Shown in pieces: positions 1 through 10,399 of a stretch of DNA of 64,000 bases. A program made the translations under genes and the position numbers. Under the pieces are notes generated by a model. That model saw nothing but the letters and a program-made list of their open reading frames with translations. It did no database searches and had not been told where the DNA came from. Origin of the DNA: Anisus vortex (lineage: Eukaryota > Mollusca > Gastropoda > Planorbidae); NCBI GenBank assembly GCA_949126835.1, contig OX421505.1, positions 6,890,587 to 6,954,586 on the forward strand, given 5' to 3'. The stretch's first letter is position 1. The number at the start of each line of letters is the position of its first letter.

Positions 1-250
1 TGACAGATGTATTCAGACGAAGCAGGGCGTTTGGACGCCGTTTTTGCGCCACCGTGTAGGCTCTGTCAGTACTAGCTATCTGAATTTCACGAATAGTAGC
101 TTTTTTCGTAAGCTTACTGGCGGGCCATAATAATCCACTTACAGTCAAGGGGCAGTATTGGTACAATCACAGAGTGAGGAACAAACAAGCTCTTGTGTAT
201 TTTCAAAATAAAACAATGTTAATTTTTTTTTCTTCTTGCGTCTTTTAGGC
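1..250. other. Unassigned flank, no gene seen
   Basis: I see no supported gene here. The segment holds a short GC-richer patch near 30-70 and ordinary AT-rich sequence. The phrase around 152-175 (a GGGGCAGTA motif followed by GGTACAA) loosely resembles the end of the LTR-like segment near 13155-13178, but the match is too short to call. Confidence 0.3.
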
Positions 251-427
251 CAGAGGTCAGCAATCTATGGAACGCGTGCCACACTTGGAATATCTCCAAA
301 AGAGCAATTTAAGTCTTTTCTACAAGAAATTGATTGCTAGAGCCGCATAACTTTAAAGCTGTTGGCACGCCGAATGAATTAGAAATCCTACTTTGGCACA
401 CTCTTATTTAATGGTTGCCGACCCCTG
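251..427. mobile_element. hAT-like MITE (non-autonomous)
   Basis: A 177-bp unit begins CAGAGGTCAGCAA and ends with the inverse of CAGGGGTCGGCAACC, the type of terminal inverted repeat seen in hAT/Charlie elements. The flanking 8-mers, TTTTAGGC at 243-250 and TTGTAGGG at 428-435, agree at 6 of 8 positions, as expected for a decayed 8-bp hAT target duplication. There is no coding capacity. The inner sequence next to each end also shares a GTGCCA-type subterminal motif in inverted orientation. Confidence 0.6.
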
Positions 428-779
428 TTGTAGGGTATCTTAGTATTATTTTTGTTTTTTTATTGCGTCTTGTATTTATTATTTTCACTTCAACCATAGA
501 TCGATATAATAAGACTATTATTGTTTTTTTTTTTTTCTGTTTTTGCAATGAACATTTTTTTATTAAGCAAAATATTTTTTTATATAGATTTCATGTTCTA
601 TTCAGATTTGTTCCTTACAAATATTAACACTTTACTCTTTGCCCTCTAGTGTTTCTAGATTTAATGATTTGTTTATTGGTGTTAATCTTGTCAGTTGTGA
701 AAAACTAAGATAACTGAATTAACTATACAGATAATAGAACATAATAATAATAATAATAATAACAGTTCATTGAATGTGC

Positions 780-1145
780 AGAAGTTAGCAAACATCTCTC
801 CATTTTCATTTATTCCGTGTAAGCCCATTGTCTTATCTCTCCCTTTGTTTTCATTTTCTATTTTAGCATTCATATCTCCCATGAGGATCAGTATATCTCT
901 TTTGTGTATTTTATCCACTATACTTTGAAGTCGTTCATAGAATGCACATTTATCTTCTTCGGGTGCAAGGTTGGTAGGAGCATATCACATGACAATGTGA
1001 ACATTTTGGAATCTTGACAGGAATTTCGCTCTAATTATTATGTCTGAAACAGGCTCCCATTCCAGGAGACTTTTGAATTAATCTCTGTTCATTAGGAGTG
1101 CCACTCCATTTTCATGAGTGTTCTTTTCGTTTTCCATTCCAGAGA
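780..1145 (-). pseudogene. LINE ORF2 endonuclease fragment
   Basis: Read on the minus strand, this stretch encodes a broken apurinic-endonuclease-like domain of a non-LTR retrotransposon. Recognisable pieces in order are an NGVALLMN block, EWEPVSD, an FQNVHIV strand followed by YAPTN, and the active-site-type LMGDMNAKI segment near 850-890. In-frame stops occur after MNRD and before YAPTN, so it is inactive. The match continues to an NGEMFANFC block near 785 and then runs into an AAT microsatellite. Proteins of this type are often mislabelled craniofacial development protein 2-like. The exact clade (RTE or CR1-like) cannot be fixed by eye. Confidence 0.75.
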
Positions 1146-1237
1146 AGTTAAAATATTATATAAGAGAAAGAATATTATATACGTTTCGACAAACTTAATG
1201 ATAATTTTGATGGAAATATGTTTCATATTTTGGATAC

Positions 1238-1521
1238 TTAACTCATAATTAACAATATTGTTATTATTATATTTATTATATTTTTTTTTTCTATTTTAGA
1301 TAGTAGTAATATTTTGTCCGTCGTCATCGACAATTACCATTCTTGTCGTCCTAGGAAATTCGGGGTGTGGCTGTACAATAGGTTCTCAAGTGGCTAATGA
1401 GACCTATCTTTGATCGGAAGGTACGTTGGCAAACCGTACATGGGTAGGTCGCCAGGTCAAGAGTGAGCTATAGGGCAAGGTCTTTCCTGACTTGCCTCAT
1501 TAACTCATAATTAACAATATT
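1238..1521 (-). mobile_element. Retroposed insert with 22-bp target duplication
   Basis: An identical 22-bp direct repeat occurs at 1238-1259 and 1500-1521 and brackets about 240 bp of different, GC-richer sequence. The left inner edge is T-rich (ttattattat, then a long T run), that is, an A-rich tail on the minus strand. This matches target-primed insertion of a short LINE or SINE copy in minus orientation. No tRNA A and B boxes are evident, so a 5'-truncated LINE 3' end is the likelier source. The interior holds paired GTCGTC/GACGAC motifs near 1318-1352. Confidence 0.6.
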
Positions 1522-1650
1522 TTTATTAAAGAAAAAAATGATATGCTGAAATCGTACATTTTTTAAAACTAGTAAATAGGAAATGTTTTGCTGGGTTTAT
1601 ATAAAGGATAAGAATTTATAGTTTTAAGTGGCTCACGCTAGTACAATTAA

Positions 1651-1800
1651 ATGTCTGACGCGGCGCAAAAGGAGACGTCCATCAAAGCGTTGGCCCGCTG
1701 GTGTACTATGAAAAAGGAACATTGGTGGTTACACACATTGCCAGCTTTGAAGTACGTGGATCAAGAAGCGTTACAAACTTTCAGGAATGTTATCTCATAG
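1651..1800 (+). CDS. Small ORF of unknown function
   Basis: An ATG at 1651 opens a 49-codon frame ending TAG at 1798-1800, starting MSDAAQKETSIKALARW. It has more G and C at codon third positions than its AT-rich surroundings, which is why it is listed. I recognise no domain. It could be an exon, a repeat remnant or chance. No splice signals or neighbours support it strongly. Confidence 0.15.
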   Translation: MSDAAQKETSIKALARWCTMKKEHWWLHTLPALKYVDQEALQTFRNVIS

Positions 1801-1954
1801 TTACGATAAACAAAAAAGTAAGTTTAATGGTACAAACTGAACTATTTTCAAACAATCAAACAACAAGATCAGTGGTATTTGATGTTTTACAGATTTATTT
1901 TACTTCTTCGGCATCCTCCAAACATTCCATACGGTTGTCGTCGCTTTAGTGGGT

Positions 1955-1987
1955 TTAGTTTGCGAAATAAATTAGGTACCTATCAGG
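1955..1987 (-). CDS. Candidate terminal exon of cysteine-rich peptide gene
   Basis: On the minus strand a pyrimidine-rich acceptor (TTTCTTTGTATTCCAG) ends at 1988. The following 33 bases stay open for ten codons in phase 0 and then meet TAA at 1955-1957. A minus-strand AATAAA lies about 60 bp further on, near 1893-1898. This is one candidate for the last exon of the gene whose other exons are at 5276-5338 and 3259-3363. It would add a short hydrophobic tail without cysteines. The alternative is that the preceding exon is not spliced and reads 20 more codons to a TAA at 3199-3201. The choice cannot be settled without transcripts. Confidence 0.22.
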   Translation of the reverse strand, partial: PDRYLIYFAN

Positions 1988-2689
1988 CTGGAATACAAAG
2001 AAAATAAATTGGTTTTTTTTTATTTAAACAAAAATTAATGGGATAGGTCATGACTGTAAGAATGTCGAGAGATGATGTAACATATTCAGAAATTAATGCA
2101 CAATAAGCAAACAGAATGTCAATACTTTTCAAAAGATTATAATGTTACAGTGTTGTATTACAATATGTCTATTTTGTATATAACTTGTGAAAATATTCCT
2201 AAAATTTGCTTTTATATTTTATGTCGTTAAATATATCAAACTATTAACAATTAAGATAAGTTGTACGAGGATGTGAATGAGTGAGATAAAATAAATCCCA
2301 ACTAGTTTTTTCAAGATCTTAAGAGTCTCATTGACAAATCTTAACGATTATGCATGCATTAAAGGACAAAGAGTAAAACATTTCCGGTCCCATTCGATCA
2401 TTTTATTCAAAACATGTCTTTGTGCCATGTTACTAGTTGTACAAAAAGATTTAGAGGATTAAATTGTATTTCATTTTCAAAAGATGTGGCTAAAACAAAA
2501 CGATGTATTGTAAATGTCACATTTGAAAAATAACCTATTTATAATCCCAAACTAATTGCTAGAAGCAAAATATATTTTTTTTAATAAATCTACGCATTGA
2601 GTTATTTGAATAGCCAAAAAAGCAACTCTTGGCTTTTTTTTAGTTTAGTTTATAAACAAAGATAAATTTCTTTTATAGAGCTAACTGTA

Positions 2690-3125
2690 TGATAGAAATA
2701 AAGAATCATCTACAACTTCAAATCAATAAAATACAAGAATGGACCGAATTGAATGGATATACATTTTCTGCTAAAAAAACAACCCTTAACTATACCTTTA
2801 TAAAAAACTGATTTCTTTAGCTACTAACGTCATATTTCTTGGAGTAACATTTGATAGTAAATTAAATTTCCTGCTACAATAAAAAAACTAAAATCCAAGT
2901 GTCAAAAATCCACAAACCAACTGAAAACTTTAGCACATACAGATTGGGGAGGAGAGAATAAAAAAGTCTACTGAAAATATAAAGATCACACATTAGATCA
3001 ACATTAGATTAGGGATGTTTAGTTATACGGATCAACAATCTAAAATTGCTTGATCCTGTACAAAATATATGCGTACGTCTATGCCTAGGAGCATTTAGAA
3101 CTACTCATTATAAAAATTTTATTCA
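2690..3125 (+). pseudogene. LINE reverse transcriptase C-terminal fragment
   Basis: Broken plus-strand coding sequence of a Jockey/CR1-like non-LTR retrotransposon. Visible conserved blocks are LQINKIQEWTELNGYTFSAKKT (thumb approach), a VIFLGVTFD segment near 2830-2855, KLKSKCQKS, LAHTDWGGENK near 2930-2960, a degraded LYGSTI block, and LDPVQN followed by RLCLGAFRT near 3050-3105. Several stops and indels show it is dead. It lies in the proposed last intron of the minus-strand peptide gene and has the opposite orientation. Confidence 0.75.
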
Positions 3126-3258
3126 GCTATTATTGGATTAAAAATGTTTTATATTTTATATTATTATACTTACATGCCTAATATAATATACTATTTGCTT
3201 ACATATGGTCAACCTTCATTGTTGTACTAATATACACATAATGTAACGTTATACTTAC

Positions 3259-3363
3259 AATGCAGTATCCAAAACCTTCAACAGGAAACTGCAAGCAAAA
3301 TAGTGGTTTTGGGAAAGCCGAGCAACATGGTATATTTGTACAGTCTTCGCGCTCTTTTGCGCA
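3259..3363 (-). CDS. Six-cysteine (ICK-like) peptide, mature-domain exon
   Basis: This 105-bp minus-strand exon is bounded by a strong acceptor (CTTTTTTTCGTTCTCCTTCAG, with a possible branch point CATTAAC about 27 nt upstream of the AG) and a consensus donor GTAAGT at 3253-3258. It reads 35 open codons, phase 0 at both ends. Six cysteines fall at exon positions 1, 8, 13, 14, 23 and 34, that is C-x6-C-x4-CC-x8-C-x10-C. This is the C-C-CC-C-C pattern of inhibitor cystine knot peptides, which include secreted protease inhibitors, neuropeptide-like factors and venom-type peptides. The pattern plus the signal-peptide exon at 5276-5338 argue for a secreted disulfide-rich peptide. Its activity is unknown, and nothing here shows it is a toxin. 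There is no pro-region: the cysteines follow the signal exon directly. Confidence 0.6.
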
Positions 3364-3369
3364 CTGAAG

Positions 3370-5270
3370 GAGAACGAAAAAAAGTTAATGAACCTTACAA
3401 CATTTTCCCATTTTCTCTCTTTTGTTTCATTTCATAATTCTAAAATAAAAAAAAAATGAGCTAACTACAATATGTACAAAGAAAAAAATTATAAATAATG
3501 TACATAAATAAATATATATATTCTCCGTGGGTGGATTCAGATTGATTCTCTAAATAATAAAAAAGCTAAGGTACACATCTGCATAATAGCGCCTTCTGTC
3601 ACGGAAGACACTATATCGGCTTGTTTAATTATATTTGGAAGTATAGTCCGTTTCGTCTATTTGTTGTAGAGTGAGCTGTAACTGAACAAGCCAATTCTTG
3701 ATTGTCAGTCTCTGGAACAGCTATGACACTTATAATATATGGAATCGGAGTTATTTTCCATATTTTCGAAAAATTGAACTAAAACAAGGCAGCAAATTCA
3801 GAAATTGTTGATTCTTCAGGTAACCCGCTTCGTAAACCATTGCTAAAAACATATGTCTATACAGTAATGACATATTCATGGATTATCCTATAGCACTGAA
3901 CCATGATAAAATTCCAGGGCTGTTCTATATAACTATAGCACCGAATTCAAAGACATGGATAAAATACCCAATCAACTCTACCTTCGCCAAGTAGAAGGCT
4001 TTTGCTCTTGACCTAAACCATGTGTGATTCGGGCAATTATAAACCATGCCACTGGGCAACTGGTCCAACAACTTTAAAGACATGTTCTGTCACTACATGA
4101 CCTTTGTCAAAGGTTTGCCGACCTCGTTCTTCTTCAGTTGACCTAGGGGCCTTCCTTGGCATTTCTAATGTCGACGACCCTTGTGTGGTCACTGTGGGAT
4201 CTTGTGTAAAATTAATGTAATAAACAAAACCCAATAAGAATCTCAAGTCGATTGGATCGACAAAGAAACAACATTTGTCGAGATTGTTACGTGACATAGT
4301 ATCAATGTAATAGTATGCCAATATAAAACCACGTAGTATTAAATGTCTATGCAACTATTATATCTTCCCACCCACAATATTATATTAAACAAACTATTTA
4401 TTCTTGTAATTCACAATGTTAAGACAGGTAGTATTGAAAAATACATTATTCCGTTAAGATAGGCCTAGCAGACAAGATTAAATGTAACACAAATTGAGGT
4501 ATAGTTTGCCACAGAGCTATAATTATTAACTATAATTAATATATATAGGCCTATATCAAATAGAATGCACTTGATAAAACACCATTACAGCACATAATTT
4601 TAATTAACTTTTAAATTCATCCTATTAAAACATAATTCATAAATCCATGAATCAAAGGATATTTCCTAAGTTCAATTTTATTAAAATCACACCATAATGC
4701 ATATACATCCTTATTTCTCAAAATCCAAAAGTTGACTCAGTATAATAATATCTAGTAAAATCACGTGATCAATCTCTCTTTCAACATCACTTCTTACCCA
4801 ATATTCTCGTGCTAAGCAAGAATACAATATGACTCCGTAATTTAAACTACAGCTAATGCGCATTTAGAAACAAGGACAATCATGGCAATACAATCATGGA
4901 TTTTCATCCATCAAATAAAAGGGAGACAACTTATGCTTTTTAATAGTTGACCTTATAACATTGATTATATCTTTTTGACCATTTATCATTATATCATACT
5001 TTATATCATACTATATGTATCATCTATTTTATGATTTATCACCTTAGGAACATTCATGAATATATATATGTTCTTAGTATATCATGAGAACCAGTGTTAA
5101 AATGGAACGCTCTGTTGCAACAATTCTTAAACGTTTGTTTCATTACCACATTTCAATAAATTGTTGGGCTAGCATTGACACATCGACCTCCGTATTGTTA
5201 TCCTGTTGTTTCAGTTTGTATTTCATAAATACGTTTAATGAGATCAACTATTGAGATATGCAAAACAAAA
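3370..5270 (-). other. Intron 1 of the cysteine-rich peptide gene
   Basis: This is about 1.9 kb between the proposed signal exon and the six-cysteine exon. It is AT-rich. A 105-codon minus-strand open frame at 4037-4354 has no recognisable domain. The last 44 codons from its internal ATG are charged and compositionally protein-like, but no family is evident. A palindromic ATCACGTGAT lies near 4762. I see no other feature here. Confidence 0.4.
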
Positions 5271-5275
5271 CTTAC

Positions 5276-5338
5276 CTCCTGAGATGAAACGGAGATCATG
5301 GCGATACAACAAAACACACAAACAATTTTCATTAACAT
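5276..5338 (-). CDS. Signal-peptide exon of cysteine-rich secreted peptide
   Basis: On the minus strand an ATG at 5338 opens 21 codons ending at a consensus donor (GAG|GTAAGTT, donor at 5270-5275). The encoded stretch is a textbook signal peptide: a short basic start (MLMK), a hydrophobic core rich in V, C, I, F and M, and a small/polar end (SVSSQ) suited to signal peptidase. The exon ends in phase 0, matching the phase of the six-cysteine exon at 3259-3363. Two in-frame ATGs (codons 1 and 3) could start translation. The 87-bp tandem array begins only about 120 bp upstream of the start, so the core promoter must lie in or next to that repeat. A TATA-like run is present near 5400-5410 on the minus strand but is not distinctive in such AT-rich DNA. 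Confidence 0.6.
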
Positions 5339-5459
5339 GATGTTGGTTCACAAGAATTTTTTTTTTTCTTAAGAATCTTTAAAAGATTAAAATTGAAAAC
5401 AAAATATGTATAGTTAATTAAAAATAAAACGTTAATCAACGCAAACAATTGTTTTGTTC

Positions 5460-6328
5460 TATATATGAAATGTGTGTGTGTAACTAAATAGAAAAGTTAC
5501 AGTATCCTTATAAAATGTTACAAAATAGTATTTTACTAAGCTATACAAAATGAAATGTGTGTGTGTGTAACTAAATAGAAAAGATACAGTATCCTTATAA
5601 AATGTTACAAAATAGTATTTTACTAAGCTATACAAAAGGAAATGTGTGTGTGTGTAATTAAATAGAAAAGATACAGTATCCTTATAAAATGTTACAAAAT
5701 ATTATTTTACTAAGCTATACAAAATGAAATGTGTGTGTGTGTAACTAAATAGAAAAGATACAGTATCCTTATAAAATGTTACAAAATAGTATTTTACTAA
5801 GCTATACAAAAGGAAATGTGTGTGTGTGTAACTAAATAGAAAAGATACAGTATCCTTATAAAATGTTACAAAATAGTATTTTACTAAGCTATACAAAAGG
5901 AAATGTGTGTGTGTGTAACTAAATAGAAAAGATACAGTATCCTTATAAAATGTTACAAAATATTATTTTACTAAGCTATACAAAAGGAAATGTGTGTGTG
6001 TGTAACTAAATAGAAAAGATACAGTATCCTTATAAAATGTTACAAAATAGTATTTTACTAAGCTATACAAAAGGAAATGTGTGTGTGTGTAACTAAATAG
6101 AAAAGATACAGTATCCTTATAAAATGTTACAAAATATTATTTTACTAAGCTATACAAAAGGAAATATGTGTGTTTAATTAAATAGAAAAGATACAGTATC
6201 CTTATAAAATGTTACAAAATATTATTTTAATAAGCTATACAAAAGGAAATATGTGTGTTTAATTAAATAGAAAAGATACAGTATCCTTATAAAATGTTAC
6301 AAAATATTATTTTACTAAGCAAAAGGAA
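5460..6328. repeat. 87-bp tandem array, about 10 copies
   Basis: The phrase AGTATCCTTATAAAATGTTA recurs every 87 bp (for example 5501, 5588, 5675). Each unit holds a (TG)n run of variable length, the perfect dyad GATACAGTATC, and a segment ending AAGCTATACAAAA. Late copies (after about 6160) have lost most of the TG run and are a few bases shorter. A low-complexity minus-strand open frame inside it is a by-product of the repeat. Confidence 0.95.
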
Positions 6329-6344
6329 GACACTCTCAGTATGT

Positions 6345-6625
6345 AAAGTATCCATCAGACTATATTGATTCATATAGCCGGTGAAGAAGCGTTCACAGGT
6401 TTCTGTGGCTAGGACATACTAGAAGGAGGTTTGGCCAGCTAAATATCCAGCCGCCTTTACTTTACCTCAACTAATATATATAATAATATAAGCTAATCAT
6501 TAGAGCTGGTTAGACACAGGGACACTCTTATCCCGGAAACGAATCTTAGCCTTCACTAGCATTCGAACCCAGAACATTTAAAACGCCAACTGAAAGCGCC
6601 GCCGCTCGACCACAGTGCACTCTTA
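6345..6625 (-). mobile_element. tRNA-derived SINE, family A, minus strand
   Basis: Read on the minus strand, a polymerase III A-box-like motif (TGGTCGAGCGGCGGCGC, near 6596-6615) is followed about 40 bp later by a B-box-like GGGTTCGAATGC (near 6563-6575). The body has GTGAAGGCTA, a GTAAAGTAAAGG segment, GGCCA and CGGTGAACGC-type motifs, in the same order as the copy at 13990-14245 and the partial copy at 28550-28790. It sits between two tandem arrays. Confidence 0.75.
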
Positions 6626-6629
6626 GAAA

Positions 6630-8262
6630 GGTGTACTTATTGTTAATGATTATATTGTTATATACTTATTGTTAATGATTATATTGTTATATACTTATTG
6701 TTAATGATTATATTGTTATATACTTATTGTTAATGATTATATTGTTATATACTTATTGTTAATGATTATATTGTTATATACTTATTGTTAATGATTATAT
6801 TGTTATACACTTATTGTTAATGATTATATTGTTATACACTTATTGTTAATGATTATATTGTTATATACTTATTGTTAATGATTATATTGTTATATACTTA
6901 TTGTTAATGATTATATTGTTATATACTTATTGTTAATGATTATATTGTTATATACTTATTGTTAATGATTATATTGTTATATACTTATTGTTAATGATTA
7001 TATTGTTATATACTTATTGTTAATGATTATATTGTTATATACTTATTGTTAATGATTATATTGTTATATACTTATTGTTAATGATTATATTGTTATACAC
7101 TTATTGTTAATGATTATATTGTTATATACTTATTGTTAATGATTATATTGTTATATACTTATTGTTAATGATTATATTGTTATATACTTATTGTTAATGA
7201 TTATTTTGTTATATACTTATTGTTAATGATTATATTGTTATATACTTATTGTTAATGATTATATTGTTATATAATTATTGTTAATGATTATATTGTTATA
7301 TACTTATTGTTAATGATTATATTGTTATACACTTATTGTTAATGATTATATTGTTATATACTTATTGTTAATGATTATATTGTTATATACTTATTGTTAA
7401 TGATTATATTGTTATATACTTATTGTTAATGATTATATTGTTATATACTTATTGTTAATGATTATATTGTTATATACTTATTGTTAATGATTATATTGTT
7501 ATATACTTATTGTTAATGATTATATTGTTATATACTTATTGTTAATGATTATATTGTTATATACTTATTGTTAATGATTATATTGTTATATACTTATTGT
7601 TAATGATTATATTGTTATATACTTATTGTTAATGATTATATTGTTATATACTTATTGTTAATGATTATATTGTTATATACTTATTGTTAATGATTATATT
7701 GTTATATACTTATTGTTAATGATTATATTGTTATATACTTATTGTTAATGATTATATTGTTATATACTTATTGTTTATGATTATATTGTTATATACTTAT
7801 TGTTAATGATTATATTGTTATATACTTATTGTTAATGATTATATTGTTATATACTTATTGTTAATGATTATATTGTTATATACTTATTGTTAATGATTAT
7901 ATTGTTATATAATTATTGTTAATGATTATATTGTTATATACTTATTGTTAATGATTATATTGTTATATACTTATTGTTAATGACTATATTGTTATATACT
8001 TATTGTTAATGATTATATTGTTATATACTTATTGTTAATGATTATATTGTTATATACTTATTGTTTATGATTATATTGTTATATACTTATTGTTAATGAT
8101 TATATTGTTATATACTTATTGTTAATGATTATATTGTTATATACTTATTGTTAATGATTATATTTTTACATACTTATTGTTAATGATTTTATTGTTATAT
8201 ACTTATTGTTAATGATTCTATTGTTATATACTTATTGCTAATGATTCTATTGTTATATAATT
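6630..8262. repeat. 29-bp tandem array, about 56 copies
   Basis: A very uniform head-to-tail repeat with a period of exactly 29 bp, core TTGTTAATGATTATATTG. Most units are identical. Sporadic variants (TATACAC for TATATAC, TTTATGA for TTAATGA) occur in several units, and the last four units are the most diverged. It carries no coding sequence. It is unrelated in sequence to the big 29-bp satellite after 30.2 kb, although the period is the same. Confidence 0.97.
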
Positions 8263-8876
8263 TGCAAGTTTTTTATTTCATTTTAGCAGCGTATATATTA
8301 TGTACAATTTATTTAGTGAAAAAGCTACTGATTTTTTATTTTAATTTTTACATTTTGTAATGCAGGGCTTTTTCTTAAGGATGATATTACTGAAAATATA
8401 AATAAACCTAGTAAAAATCCCTGTGTCAAAAGTTATAATAAATAATTTATGGTAATTTATAAAGTTTATATATTTCACTTGCAACACTTATTAAGACGTA
8501 AGATTGTTTTTCAAAAAAGCCTACGCTTAAGACCAGGAACTATTGTGCATAGAGAGTAATTTTAAAGACAAGGACAAATACCATATGTCTTGTTAAATGA
8601 TTAAAACCCCAGTGTAAAAGGAGCTGTGTTTAACCAAAAAGAAATCTAAATAATTATTTATTACCATGTTTTTAAACTTAGATCTTTAACACCAAGTAGC
8701 AAACTGAAAAATGAACTGACCTAATTCTTTAGCTGTAATCTGTATCAAGATATGGAACGTTTGAATATTGTAGATATATATAGCAGTTTATATTGAGAAA
8801 CAATACAGTGATGTAAATAAATATTCCAAACCTGCCACAGATGTGTCTAGTAAGGGGGGCAACGTGGCGTTTAGAA
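8263..8876. other. AT-rich intergenic sequence
   Basis: I see no gene, RNA or repeat structure here beyond simple AT richness. Confidence 0.4.
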
Positions 8877-10391
8877 CAGGGGCGTAGCCAGGTTTTGACG
8901 CTAGGCGGAGCGAAATGTTAGGGAAAAGACCCAGCTTTTAGCATTTTTTCCAGATTAATAGAATAACTAAGAACTCGTAAGTATCAAGTGTTCTACGAAA
9001 ACTCTGTACCTCAGGATACACACAATGTATAATAGTGCAGTTTTTAATTTTCCATTCATGATTTTTTTTTCTAGCAGCTAATAGTGATGGTCATTTCTGC
9101 AAAATATACTGCTCATTTTCGGGATGAACATCTAGTATCGAAAAGTATTTATATAATCAACGCGAATGCTCTGTAGCAGGGGTCGGCAACCTAAGTTGCC
9201 AAGTCTGGCACGCAGAAAGATTTTCAGTGGCATTCAAAAGACCTCCAAGAATATTGTTTAATGCCAGTGAAAACAACGTAAGTCAGCATAATTAGTGGGT
9301 GCTGCATAGCGAACTACATATGAATCACACTTAACGTCGACTATTTTAGTTCAGGAATGTTTGTATGCAAAGCTCCCATCATTGGACTTGCGATCTGTGA
9401 TTGATTCTATTGTTAAGATAGTCAATTGTAGAGTTTCTCAAGACTCTTCTATTAGAAAGTCATACGTAAAGTCTTCGAGAGATTCTTTTCTTGTCTGGAA
9501 GCAATTAAGATATATCTTCATAGAAAAAAAATCCGTTATTAAATGAGGAGAACTGACTGTATGTCTGTGGCATCACGTTTCGGTCAGTTAAACTTCCTTT
9601 TACAAGTTTGGGTCCAAAGGCACTTGAAGTCTTGGGCAACTGGAATGGATTTGCATTGAAACTGGGCATATCTTTCCGTGGAATCAATTGCAAAACATTT
9701 AAATCTTTCCATAATTTAAGGCAAACTAAAATATATGAGCATTTTCAGAAGTACACTAGTAATAATAATATTAAAACAATAAACTCGTTTGGCATCACTA
9801 GCATCAAATTTGGAGAATATAATTGAAGGGAGATAAATAACCCGTTTTCTTTCCATTAATATTCCTAATATTTTTTTTTGTTTCCTTTAAACAAAATACT
9901 AGCTTCTATTACTAGAATCTTTTCTTGACAACTAAATTAAAATGTTGATGACTATTAGATAATGTGTAAGTTGAGTAATAAAATTGTGTATTAGCTATGA
10001 ATGGATTTTTTTTTAAAAGCTGATAATACAAAAACAGTTTAAGTTTTTATTAAATATAAAGCGCTTTAATGGTTTTCTATATAACGCTCCTTGTATTTTG
10101 GTCTTGGTCCTGCTACGGCACTAAATAAATTGTCTAATAAAAATAATATAATTAATCAGTTTGACTTTCACGCTAGATGTTGTCTCGCTGATTGATTCAA
10201 AATGATTGTAAAAAATTAAATTGTTGAAATGCAATTTAAAGAAAAAAATAAGAAACAGCATAAATTGTGCTTCGTGGCTAGTTAAAATTATTAATTAATT
10301 TTTTTTTCTTACGAAAAGGCCTTTTTAAAAAAAAATGGTCGTAGGGGGAGCGGCCTCTACCTTTGCTCCCCCCGCCCTGGCTACGCTACTG
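8877..10391. mobile_element. hAT-like DNA transposon, non-autonomous
   Basis: The left end CAGGGGCGTAGCCAGG and the right end (inverse of CAGTAGCGTAGCCAGGG) form terminal inverted repeats. They are flanked by a perfect 8-bp direct duplication GTTTAGAA (8869-8876 and 10392-10399), the hAT signature. The element is 1,515 bp, too short for an intact transposase, and only short open frames (for example 9361-9546 plus strand, 9505-9693 minus strand) are present without a convincing domain. A second hAT-type terminus, CAGGGGTCGGCAACC, starts at 9178 inside it. It has no visible partner and may be a fragment of a nested element. Confidence 0.85.
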
Positions 10392-10399
10392 GTTTAGAA

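Noticed and set aside
4037..4354. 105-codon minus-strand frame as a gene
   Set aside because: No recognisable family, no clear splice or promoter context, and it lies within the proposed intron of the peptide gene. It was kept only as a remark there.
5702..5896. 64-codon minus-strand frame
   Set aside because: It is a translation of the 87-bp tandem repeat and merely repeats the same peptide.
6630..8262. CRISPR-like 29-bp repeats
   Set aside because: The unit length resembles CRISPR repeats, but the units are contiguous without unique spacers, and the setting is clearly an animal genome.
9361..9826. Short plus and minus frames as transposase remnants
   Set aside because: A faint resemblance to a hAT segment (a VIDSIVKIVN block) is too short and degraded to support a call.
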